A DNA stretch of 64,000 nt from Lineus longissimus (lineage: Eukaryota > Nemertea > Pilidiophora > Heteronemertea > Lineidae). Position numbers and translations under genes: made by a program. The stretch is from assembly GCF_910592395.1 (NCBI RefSeq), contig NC_088323.1, forward strand, positions 10,277,501 to 10,341,500, given 5' to 3'. The notes under the pieces are model-generated. The model worked only from the letters and a program-made list of their open reading frames with translations. It was not told the DNA's origin and made no database searches. Numbering within the stretch: position 1 is the first letter of the stretch; each line of letters starts with the position of its first letter. Positions 55,528 to 64,000 of this stretch are shown one piece after another.

Positions 55528-56426
55528 AATTGTTTCTTCTGCAACACGCTGTTGTGCGATTCATCGAACATTAAGACAAAGCAATCCAAGTCCTTCACAA
55601 AATCACACAACATATCTCTTAAATATGGACCCAAGCCAAAGGCTGTGATGTAGGATACCTTGTTTTCACCACAGCTGAACTTTCTAGCTATTTCACTATC
55701 ACGGAATGCACGCTTAAAGAAACTGCCTATATCCGAGGAGCTATTGTAGCTGTAGTGAGAGGACACACACTTCAAAGCCCATAAGATCTCAGCATTGATC
55801 ACATCTACACCATGTACATGATCATCCATACGCGGTTGTTGCCCAGCCAAAGGTGGTCGAGGATTTTGGCCATTCACAGTTTCAGCTCTACCAGCGGCGA
55901 CAGCAGCAGGCTGCCTAGTAGCATTGGCACCACGAACACCACCAAGCAGCATATCATTCAAATTCAGGTTGCGATTGCCAATGTTTTGTTTTTGCACACG
56001 TTTGTTAGTCTTAGCATGCGACTTCACCGCACCTATCCCCATATTTTTCACACAGAAAGTCTTCCACACGACCAATCCACATGTATTTCGTCTCCCATTC
56101 AATCTGGTATTTACAAGCCATTGTCCTAGTATTTCCATATCAATGATCATGAATCATGTGAATAGCAATGTTCACACGAACGTCCGCCATTGAAATGTGA
56201 TTTGAAACGGCTTTTGTGATTGGTCCAAAGTAAAAATGATACTAGCTGTGAAGTTGATGGCCGGTATTAAAGATGATATTTGTGGATTTATAGCACCATT
56301 TATTCAGCATGGCTACATGGTAAACGTCAATACAAAAGAAGGTCTCTGTTCCTGTTGCAGTCGTTGTTACAAGGTAAACCAATACTAGGTTGTGGTTGTT
56401 GTCACAATGTAAACTAAAACATCACA

Positions 56427-56437
56427 TCTCCTTCCTT
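56427..56437 (-). other. Polypurine tract of the 5.9-kb Gypsy element
   Basis: On the minus strand AAGGAAGGAGA directly precedes the 3' LTR. Confidence 0.75.
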
Positions 56438-56821
56438 GTAGATTATTGCTCTCATAAAATGATTAAATGAGATTTGGTGTTTCACATTGTAAAGTCCAAA
56501 ATTCTAACATTGCCATATGCATCGTATGTGGCACAGAACCGTGATTACTAAAGCTCCACCATATTACATATCATAACTAAATTACTTGAGATGTAAGTAT
56601 CGTCCAAACGCTATTAACTGAAATTATGAGTCCATATAATGATATATGAGTCTATGTTGTGTAACAACTGTTACGATTGTCTATGAGAGGAGTCTATATA
56701 ATGACTGTTAATCATGTTAATGATTGTCTATGAGAGGAGTATATATAATGACTGTTTGTGATTGTCTGAGAGGAGTCTATATAATGACTGTTTATGAGTA
56801 CTGTTCGCTCAGATCATATCG

Positions 56822-57990
56822 CTACAAGTCTAGCCTTTCCGGCTTTCTCCGGGCTCTGTTCAAACGGCGCAACACAGGTTTTACAGGGGTCGGCGGTGAC
56901 CCTCCTGGTTCAGAGTTCTCTACGGGTGGGGTTAATTGCAAGTCCAATTGTTGATTCTCTGGTTCAGCAGCGGGTGTGAACTCAGGTTTATCATTTTCCG
57001 GTTCATTTATTTCCACCGAAGGTTGCAATTGTTCATTGTCACTGGGGTCATAGTTGACCAACTTCTTGAAGAATGATGAATTTCTGGTCACCTCATGACT
57101 ATCACCAGCGGCAGTTACCATTGTTCCTTTCTTGTGTGTCACCGTCATTGGTGTGATTTCGTATGGAGTGTCACTCCTTTTCGCAGTGAATGGTCTTTTG
57201 ACCAGGACTGCATCGCCAACTTTGAGCTCACTTGGTCTGACATAAGCTTTCTTATCAGCGTGTGCTTTGATTTTTTATTTTTGCTCAGAGTCGTGCTTCC
57301 GGATGATTTATGCGATGGGGTCCACGTTTGGCAGTTGTGGTAACTTATTGTTTATAGCGCGTTTTAAAAACAGGGTCGCAAGTTGAGTGCGGCGATGTTC
57401 TGTAGTTGCGGAGGAAAGTTTGCAGGTCTTTTTTCCAAGGGACCCCTGATGCTTTTGCAACTTTCACTTCTTTCTTCATGGTTTCTACGAACCTCTCCAC
57501 TTCCCCGTTAGCTCTTGGCCACAGCGGGGTGACCTTGCAGTGATGAAAGCCCATAATATGGAGAAACGCGCAAATTCTTCGCCGTTAAATGGGGGTCCAT
57601 TGTCCGATTCAACTGTGTCTGGAATTCTGAATGTCGCAAAGACTTTGTCTAATTTTGGTATGATTGCTTGGGCTGAGGTGCTTGACACTGGTTCAACGAA
57701 AGGAAAACGCGAGTCATCGACGATGAGTAGGAGCAATGTCTCACCACTGACGTGTGCGAAATCGACGCTTGTCTCTTCAAACGGTTTGCTTGGTAGAGTA
57801 GTCATTTTCAACGGTTCCTTTGAACTGACTGGGGTTGCGATTTGACACGGCAAGCATGATTTCACTTTGTTTTCCACCATTTTGTCCATGAGTGGGAACC
57901 AGACCTTTTCTCTGAGAAGGGCCTTAGTTTTGACGATACCTAAGTGACCTTCATGCGGGATGTCAACGGTTTGTTCCTGGAGCGCGGAGG
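56822..57990 (-). pseudogene. Gypsy integrase and C-terminal tail, frameshifted
   Basis: The zinc-binding HHCC module is readable at ~57,850-57,960 (HEGHLGIVKTKALLREKVW, then CLPCQ). The catalytic domain at 57,485-57,889 has VDFAHVSG (first Asp) and ESDNGPPFNGEEF (second Asp). A shift near 57,545 leads to 57,345-57,554 with RANGEVERFVETMKKE (catalytic Glu). A proline- and glutamate-rich tail ends at 56,822. A further shift near 58,100 separates integrase from the pol frame. All DDE residues survive on paper, but they lie in different frames. Confidence 0.85.
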
Positions 57991-57993
57991 GTA

Positions 57994-59922
57994 TTACAAT
58001 GCAGTTCGATTTGAGGACAACTTTTTCTGTGGTGGTAAGCAGGTCTTTGATCTTTTCATACCTCGCAATGTCCGCAAATTTGGTGGGGTCTTGTGCCAGA
58101 TTCCAGTCCTCATTGCTGACATCACGGCCTGCAGCACTGCGTCATTTGCGGTTGCGGTTTCAACTTGGGACAATGTCATTGCTTTGGGTACGGCATTCTT
58201 TGCTACGAACGCAATGTATTCATTCGTCTCGTTATCGTCCAAATCTTTATCCGCTGGATGATTAATGGGGTGCCTTGACGCATAGACGGTGGGGTTGTCT
58301 TTTCTTGGTTGATATTCAACTTTGAATCGATATCTCTGCAGCTCCATGAGCCATCGCTCGATTCTTGCAGACGGTTTTGAGGATGAATTGTTAAAGAGTG
58401 TCACTAATGGTTGGTGATCCGTGACGATTTTGAAGTGTGACCCATACACATACAGGTGGAAGCGTTTGATTGCCCAATATATTGAGAGGGCTTCGCGATC
58501 GATATGGGGGTAGCGTGCTTCAGTTGGCGTGAGCGGGTAGCTCGCGTAATGCAGTGGTGTGATGGACTGGTCTTTTTCGATTTGGGTGAGCACGGCGCTG
58601 AGTCCTACTGGGCTAGCGTCCGTATGGATGACAGTTGGTTTCTTGGCGTCAAAGTATCCTAGTGTGGTTTTTGATGATAGAGCTGCCTTCAAGCTCAGCA
58701 ACGCATTGTTTTCTTCCTCACCCCACCTCCATTCCTGGTCTTTGCAGGTGAGACGTCGCAACGGTTTTGTGATGATTGCAAAGTCCTTGATAAACCGGGC
58801 ACAAAATGCGGCAGAGCTGAGGAGGCTGCGCACTTCTGTGACATTAGTTGGTATTGTAATAGCTTGAAGGTCGGCAACTTTCTTTGGATCTGGTGAAATT
58901 CCATCACCACTGAACTTATGACCAAAGAAGATCATTTCAGGCACACGAAATGCGCATTTTGGTAGGTTGATAGTGAGATTATTATCTGACAGGCGTTGCA
59001 GCACTTGTTGTAGGCGGTCGTCATGCTGTTTGGTGTTTGTTCCACCAATGTATATGTCATCGCTGGTGTTCCTGACACCTGGTATGCCACGTATGACATC
59101 ACTTATTTTCTTTTGAAATATTTCTGCTGAGCAAGACATGCCAAAATTGAGTCTCTTGTATCGAAATAGTCCAATATGGGTAGAGAATGTTGTGAGATGG
59201 TGCGATTCAGGGTGGAGTAAAATTTGATGATAGCCTTGTTTCAAGTCCAATTTGCTGAATACCTGACACCCATTTAGGTCGGACACGATGTCATCGATGG
59301 TTGGAATTATGTGGCGTTCGCGGATGATTGCCTGATTCACGGCGCGCATATCGACACACATTCTTATTTCATCTGGATTACGCGGTTTCGGTACAACCAC
59401 TATTGGAGATATCCAAGGGGTCGGCCCCTCGGATGGCTCAATTATGTCAGATTTTTCCAACTCCCGGATTTTTGCTTCAACTTTCTGTCGCACGTGGAAT
59501 GGTATTCGCCGATGTGGTTGCGCAATAGGTCGAACTGATTCGTCAACGTGTATCTTAACTGGGTCCCCTTTGCAAGCTCCCATGCCATCGACCAAGTTTG
59601 GGACATCCTTGACAAACTCCGGTATTGAAGGTTTAGCTCCAGTGGGGTTTTCAAGGTTATTAGCCACCTGGATCAGACGCAATTTTTGGGAGGTTTTCCA
59701 ACTCAGCAATGAGCCACTCGGTCCGGATACAACATAGAATGTTTCCTTTGATGAGCAGTGGTGGCTATGTACATCGGCTTTGAATTTGCCTTTGATCTCG
59801 AGCGGTTTTGCGGACATATACGGATAAATTTTGGATTTCGAAGGTGCGAGCGGAGGTCTTTCCTCGAGGCGATGGTAATCCTCACTATTCAGAATATTTA
59901 CGGTTGCCCCTGAGTCGGCCAT
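57994..59922 (-). CDS. Gypsy pol: protease, reverse transcriptase, RNase H (long intact frame)
   Basis: 642 codons. The protease core is ADSGATVNIL at the very start, and the frame extends slightly upstream of this Met. RT has PTPWISPIVVVPKPRNPDEI, VDMRAVNQAIIRERHIIPTI, FSKLDLKQGYHQILL, KRLNFGMSCSAEIFQ and the catalytic block NTSDDIYIGG. RNase H has VIHTDASPVGLSAVL, DREALSIYWAIKRFHLYVYG and VTDHQPLVTLF, then the YQPRKDNP..YASR linker. The frame ends near 58,000 by a shift just before integrase. Catalytic residues look intact. Confidence 0.92.
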   Translation of the reverse strand: MADSGATVNILNSEDYHRLEERPPLAPSKSKIYPYMSAKPLEIKGKFKADVHSHHCSSKETFYVVSGPSGSLLSWKTSQKLRLIQVANNLENPTGAKPSIPEFVKDVPNLVDGMGACKGDPVKIHVDESVRPIAQPHRRIPFHVRQKVEAKIRELEKSDIIEPSEGPTPWISPIVVVPKPRNPDEIRMCVDMRAVNQAIIRERHIIPTIDDIVSDLNGCQVFSKLDLKQGYHQILLHPESHHLTTFSTHIGLFRYKRLNFGMSCSAEIFQKKISDVIRGIPGVRNTSDDIYIGGTNTKQHDDRLQQVLQRLSDNNLTINLPKCAFRVPEMIFFGHKFSGDGISPDPKKVADLQAITIPTNVTEVRSLLSSAAFCARFIKDFAIITKPLRRLTCKDQEWRWGEEENNALLSLKAALSSKTTLGYFDAKKPTVIHTDASPVGLSAVLTQIEKDQSITPLHYASYPLTPTEARYPHIDREALSIYWAIKRFHLYVYGSHFKIVTDHQPLVTLFNNSSSKPSARIERWLMELQRYRFKVEYQPRKDNPTVYASRHPINHPADKDLDDNETNEYIAFVAKNAVPKAMTLSQVETATANDAVLQAVMSAMRTGIWHKTPPNLRTLRGMKRSKTCLPPQKKLSSNRTAL

Positions 59923-60189
59923 GATGGAGGTCCTAGTGTTTTCGATAGTAACGCTAAAAACCAGTTTCTCAGATAATGCAGATCCCGTTCCAGCAAGTCG
60001 AAAGATGTATCCGTCTCCGTCTTCATCGCTTGGGATATGGGAAATTGGTGAGGCTGACCCCTGAGGCTGATCAGTGGTATCCTCTAAGGCTCTTGCATTG
60101 TGGTGATGCTGTCGACCTTTGGGCCTTTGGTGGCTGCGATTCTGGTTTGGTCGAGGTCGCGATCCATAATTTTGGGAGCTGCGGTAAAC

Positions 60190-61444
60190 CTCGGCGAAAT
60201 GGTTTAGTTTGCCACATTTTGTACACTATTTTCCTTTGGCTGGGCACTCCTTTTGGTGGGGATATGGGCCACCGCACAATCCACAGGTGTTGTGGAGCGG
60301 ATTTGGTTTTTTGTCGTGTTGCGCCAGTGGTGGTTTCCATTTTGATTTAGAGTACAGAGCATTTGCTTTCTGGCTTTCCATTACAGATGTGTGATCATCG
60401 GCCATTTCCATGGCCCTGGCTGCCTTCAGGAGGTTCTCCAGGTTGAGGCTTTGTTCGATGCATTTCCTGCGTAGGCGGTTGTTGTGGGTTCCTTGGATGA
60501 TCTGGCGCTTAATCTCCAAGTTTTGGTCAGCAAATCACATTTTTTCGCTAGGATGGTGAGCCTGGTGTGGAATTCTGCGACGGATTCGCCGGATAGTTTG
60601 GTTTCTTTCCGGAATGAGTACACTAAATGATCGACTGACTTCTGAGGTTCGAAGTGGTCCTTTAGGCTGGGTTCACATAGAACTATACGGTATTCGGTAT
60701 ACGCTATTCGATATACACTATTCGGTATTCGCTATACGCTATACGGGCACGGCGAGTCACATAGGGTAGCATGCGTGCGGTATTCCGTCTTTTGACGCCG
60801 ATCAGATGGACAGTTCAGACGAAGAAGATTTGCCTCTTCTCCTCTTAGCCGAGGATGAAGCTGACCAGGCACAAAGACCAAAGAAAGAAACAAGTTCGCT
60901 ATATGTTAATTAGTATGCAATAAATCGTTTAATAATTGTGATAGATAACATTAAAACGCACGTTCTTACCAATTCCTCTGGTCACTTCTGAACAGGGTGG
61001 TATACGCGGCACGAAAATCGAACGCGCACGATTCCCACTATACTATACTATACGCAGGTATACGACCTTTTCGAATAGTGCCCTCTTATGTGACCCGGTA
61101 TTGTGAAATTTCCTTGTTCGATTTCAGGTACCCGCGTGCCCTGGCAAAACGTGCACCGAATACCCGAATAGTATAGTTCTATGTGAACCCAGCCTTAGAG
61201 CTTTGACAGCACATAGATAGGCATCTACACGGTCTGCTACATCAGCATCAACAGTAGGTACAGTCAGCGTATCGAACACATCATGCGTGGATTCTCCTAC
61301 GTAGTGTAGCAGCATGGCCTTTTGGCGGGCTGGGGTATCAATTCCCATATTTGACAAACGTTTCACATATTTGTCAAACCGGATGGGGGCTGTCTCCCTT
61401 GGTTGGAGATCAAACTCAGGGAACTGAGGTAATACAGTTGCCAT
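60190..61444 (-). pseudogene. Gypsy gag, split by a Harbinger MITE, with a knuckle defect
   Basis: The N-terminal part (61,195-61,444) starts MATVLPQFPEF and holds RFDKYVKRLSNMGID and YVGESTHDVFDTL. The MITE at 60,665-61,194 interrupts it after AYLCAVKAL. The rest resumes toward 60,426 with YSFRKETKLSGESVAEFHTR. A frameshift leads to 60,226-60,519. The first knuckle-like motif is CGLCGGPYPHQKEC. A TAG then precedes the second, CTKCGKLNHFAEVY, whose last ligand is Tyr rather than Cys. Confidence 0.85.
60665..61194 (+). mobile_element. PIF/Harbinger MITE, TTA target duplication, second copy
   Basis: GGCTGGGTTCACATAGAACT and its complement bound 530 bp. TTA is duplicated (60,662-60,664 and 61,195-61,197). 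It is inverted relative to the copy at 14,187 and shares ends, subterminal repeats and the transposase start (MDSSDEEDL..LLLLAEDEA), which stops after a few more codons. It lies in the coding part of gag, so it post-dates the Gypsy insertion or was carried in a damaged master. Confidence 0.94.
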
Positions 61445-61484
61445 TGTGCCTGGTCAGGATGGTCTTCAAAGATTCTGATTAATC

Positions 61485-61925
61485 CATGAGGAAACCAGCC
61501 CTGTAAAAATTATCTCCTAACCATCCCCCACCAACTAATGGAAAATGCCTTAGATGTCGGGGGATGGATATTTGATGAGGGGAGAGTTTCTGAGGAATAG
61601 TTTATTGACTTTAGCTCTCAGCTTATCTGAGCCAGGTAACCTCCTGCTGAGTTGCCCGACCAAAGGCTGAGGTCAACATATGTTGTTACATAACCGATCT
61701 TGCTATCACATCCTGGTTGCTTTGTAGTCGACCAAATTACTTCTAATTTTGCCTCATCACAGTAAATTAGTCATGATCACATGATGATCCTGGCCCGAGT
61801 GTTTTCACTGGTTACGCTGGTCATTAGGTAGATAAGGTAAATATGCCGATCATCACTGTGTAGTATCAGCGGGGTGCTTGAAGTTGGAGGGCGACTAAAT
61901 GTTTTACAGGGCTGGTTTCCTCATG
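61485..61925. mobile_element. MITE with 24-bp inverted ends in the Gypsy leader
   Basis: Positions 61,485-61,508 (CATGAGGAAACCAGCCCTGT...) and 61,902-61,925 are exact complements. CATG at both extremes may be a palindromic 4-bp target duplication. The 441-bp unit has no coding frame. The central CAGCCCTGTAAAA resembles hAT-type ends, but the superfamily is open. Confidence 0.8.
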
Positions 61926-61985
61926 CTCTGAAGTCTTTCACAGGTTGTGAAAAATGTGGTGATTAAAATGTTTTTAGGTACTTGC

Positions 61986-62003
61986 ATCCCATCCTTGTCG
62001 CCA
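61986..62003 (-). other. Primer-binding site, tRNA-Ser(GCT) type
   Basis: On the minus strand TGGCGACAAGGATGGGAT lies two bases inside the 5' LTR. It matches the 3' end of tRNA-Ser(GCT) with one or two differences. Use of this primer supports C-clade (Mag-like) Gypsy membership. Confidence 0.8.
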
Positions 62004-62588
62004 TTTGTGAAGTTGATAGCCGGTATTAAAGATGATATTTGTGGATTTATAGCTCCATTTATTCAGCATGGCTACATGGTAAACGTCAATACAAAAGAAG
62101 GCCTCTAGTTCCTGTTGCTGTTGTAGTCGTTGTTACAAGGTAAATCAATACTAGGTTGTGGTTGTTGTCACAATGTAAACTAAAACATCACACTAGCTCT
62201 GGTCAAAGATAGACATCGATTCGTATCATTGTTTCATCCCGAACAACTCAAAGAAGAAAATTCTGATTGGACAGAAATACGCGCGAAAATTTCGTTCCAT
62301 TGTCATTTGTAGATGGCGTGGTTGTAGTCAAGTCGGAGAAACTGACTCAACACGTGCTAATGGCGCTTGCGACTTTCGCAAATGTTGAAGATGCCGATAT
62401 AAGGCAAAAATGTCTAGCACAGGTTGAAAATTGGGCAGTTGACATTTTTTAAACAAGCAAATCAAAAATTCCATGACTTTTAAAGACTTTTATTAGATAA
62501 AAGATTTTTCCATGACTTTCCAGACATGGAAAAAAGCTTTTTCAAAATCCATGATTTTCAAAGGTTTCCATGGTGCGCGGGAACCCTG

Positions 62589-64000
62589 TTACAGCATATC
62601 TGAAGCAGATTTGTTCAGTTTCGTTCAGTTTCATTGCATGGGCCATGATGATACAGTCTAAGGAAGCAGATGCAGCAGAAAGGTATTTTTCACGTCGCAA
62701 CATAAGGCTTGTAGTGAGGGGCTAGGCAGGGTGGTTGGGCGGGGTTGAATGAAAACAAAATGGAGAGCAGGAGTTGTTTTATCACATTTCGGGAGGGGGT
62801 ACTCGATTGAAGAACAATCTGATGTCTGAAAACATGGAATAAAAACAGCATTTTGGACAGAAAATTTTTCATTTTGTCTCATTATCTTGATCATGATCAT
62901 AGTCCAAGGAGTTCTTACCAGTCAGCATATTAGATCATAGATGTCTAAACGAACCCTGCCGCATTCTGTCTATCCAACCGTGCCAGTTGAGAGAGCAATG
63001 GCCGCTTTAACAGAGTGAAGGTTTTTGAAGCAATCAGTTCTTGACAACAGACGCCAAATGACATCAGCAGCAATGCGCTGCACGATTCCTGTAGCGCCGG
63101 AGCCGGAGGGGGGTATTTGTAATCGCCGACTTTCTTGTTGCCGCCATTTTCCCGTGAACATAATGTTTGATAAGCCTAAGGCCCCCTTATTTTTGGGGAG
63201 GGGAGGCGGGGTGTCCACCCCCTCTGCCGCAAAACCAAAGGTCAAGTTTTCGTGACTTTTTTACAAGTGCTTTATCATTGAACATCAAAAAAGCTGCACA
63301 AGAATAAATTCCGGGTGGCCGGAAAAAGCTTCATGTCTTCATCTCCGTCGCATCGTGACGGTGATATCAGGTAACGTGGTCCAACTGTGGCCACTTTGAC
63401 TAAACATGCCTGCCAAGCCCATGGTACATAATGTATATTAGGCATGTTAACTCAAGGAGCCACAATTACCTAGCTAAAACAGGGGCCACATTCAGACCAG
63501 TTACCATACGTAATTATTTCTCTAAGCTACTATCCAGGCAGCTATACAGAGGGAGATCATCACAGAAAGGACTCAAAACCGGCGACATGGTCATTAGTAA
63601 TAACCCATTCAAGAACAGGACCATAATCTAGCCATGCACCAGTCCTGTCTGTTACTGGCAGTTGTGGTACTAACTCGACTTAGTCCGGCAGTACAGGGTT
63701 GTGTAGTGTGTCCCCAAAGTCTTGGTATAGATTGGATAGTGCGTGTCCCAATTAACAGGCAAACGCTTTAGGTTCTATAGATACATTTCATCTACGTACC
63801 CGGCCGGTACCCGGAGCTTATGGACATGAACGCATACCAGGAATATGATATTGTGCACGATTTAACCCACTGGGTTCTAAGTCCCCGGTTGGCTGGTTTG
63901 GTACATATGTTTAGTGTCCCCGGTTTGTGAGTATAGACATACACGTGTGTGCGTGCGTCGGTATGCACATGAAACTAAGGACTTCCGGTAAGCACACCAA
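62589..64000. other. Satellite continuation, then unassigned sequence
   Basis: Positions 62,589-62,660 resume satellite module B text (TTTCGTTCAGTTTCATTGCA, TGGGCCATGATGATA) interrupted by the hAT element. From 62,661 to the right edge I find no gene or repeat border. Short frames near 63,025-63,255 lack any recognisable motif. Confidence 0.5.

Larger units (their letters stand above)
51960..56150 (-). pseudogene. hAT-like transposase, interrupted and frameshifted
   Basis: Read from 56,150 downward. A BED-like finger region (MGIGAVKSHAKTNK) comes first; the second Cys of its C-x2-C appears replaced by Val in CGLVVW. Then follow RMDDHVHGVDVINAEILWAL, an SDIGSFFKRAFRDSEIARKF block and the catalytic-region start LMFDESHN at 55,540. 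The non-LTR insertion follows. The gene resumes at 54,059 with the YWDPAQ, TSNFMGHGKAEDLL and VSMDGPAVNWKLY segments, shifts frame at ~53,410, runs to 53,150 and is split again by a short repeat. It ends at 51,960 with LSHGQASVESGFSCNKEI, the hAT dimerisation motif, and a coiled-coil-like tail. The DDE residues probably lie in the FDES and SMDG blocks. Confidence 0.83.
56247..62192 (-). mobile_element. Ty3/Gypsy (C-clade-like) element, full length, CTAGC duplication
   Basis: LTRs lie at 56,247-56,426 (180 bp) and 62,006-62,192 (187 bp), both TGTGAAGTTG...AACATCACA. They differ by about four or five substitutions plus small indels. The target duplication CTAGC is at 56,242-56,246 and 62,193-62,197. 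On the minus strand the order is LTR, primer site, leader with a MITE, gag split by a Harbinger MITE, protease-RT-RNase H, integrase, purine tract, LTR. It sits in the hAT element upstream of the transposase start. Confidence 0.95.
51487..62588 (-). mobile_element. hAT-like DNA transposon, split by three insertions
   Basis: The left end CAGGGTTCCTGCAC and the complement of the right end, CAGGGTTCCCGCGC, are typical hAT inverted termini. Satellite module text continues on both sides, with near-duplicates TGATTACA (left) and TGTTACA overlapping the right end. Once the non-LTR element (54,071-55,527), the short interspersed segment and the Gypsy element (56,247-62,192) are subtracted, about 3.3 kb remains, a usual hAT size. 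That remainder encodes one transposase on the minus strand. Both subterminal zones carry CCATGACTTT/AAAGACTTTT-like repeats. Confidence 0.85.

Noticed and set aside
62267-62452. 61-codon frame in the hAT right subterminal region
   Set aside because: It begins at a non-ATG codon, matches no family that I recognise and lies in non-coding transposon sequence.

Overview
This window is a eukaryotic, almost certainly metazoan, stretch of repeat-rich DNA. It has no operons or bacterial signals. It has spliced exons with consensus GT/AG borders, triplet microsatellites and satellites, and an unusually broad set of transposable elements: DIRS, Ty3/Gypsy, a Jockey/I-like non-LTR element, hAT, PIF/Harbinger, a piggyBac-type TTAA element and several MITEs. 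Two signals point to a marine invertebrate such as a lancelet, hemichordate, echinoderm or mollusc: a gene like the N-terminal region of RAG1, and two invertebrate tyrosine-recombinase (YR) families. I cannot fix the species from sequence alone.

Left third (1-16,285). A TCATCG/TCATCA microsatellite (1-1,112) and a ~153-bp satellite (to 3,310) lead into a decayed YR gene fragment (3,325-4,158, +). A 262-codon open frame on the minus strand (5,424-6,212) has the zinc-binding layout of the RAG1 N-terminus but no transposase core. Next come an internally deleted Gypsy element with a tRNA-Lys primer site (7,037 to ~10,500), a 1.4-kb element with perfect 93-bp inverted ends, a second inverted-repeat element, and a Harbinger derivative flanked by TAA.

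Middle (16,286-32,600). A multi-exon gene (+) encodes an acidic N-terminus, a broken C2H2-type finger, a YR-like domain, five acidic or basic exon segments and a C-terminal Myb/SANT-like segment. All visible introns are phase 1. The gene carries one frameshifting deletion and two in-frame TGA codons, both where arginine is expected, so it looks like a young pseudogene. Its introns hold a MITE, a perfect fold-back palindrome and a dispersed repeat family. A possible tRNA-derived SINE, a ~120-bp tandem repeat and a 173-180-bp direct-repeat pair follow.

Right half (32,600-62,660). A ~200-bp satellite with a ~370-bp second module is the host of a nested insertion complex. A full-length DIRS element, a TTAA-flanked 3.3-kb piggyBac-type element, a Gypsy copy with identical 157-bp LTRs, and an hAT element all landed in it. 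The hAT (51,487-62,588) was itself entered by a non-LTR element (11-bp duplication), by a short interspersed repeat, and by a 5.9-kb Gypsy (CTAGC duplication). That Gypsy in turn holds a Harbinger MITE (TTA duplication) inside gag and another MITE in its leader. Almost every coding region here is broken. The last 1.3 kb is unassigned.

The observations I rate highest are the stand-alone RAG1-N-like gene, the CGA-to-TGA decay of the YR/SANT gene, and a recurring signature of short perfect fold-back palindromes (25,548; 45,389; 48,213; 51,649). One palindrome sits exactly on the deletion junction of an otherwise pristine retrotransposon.
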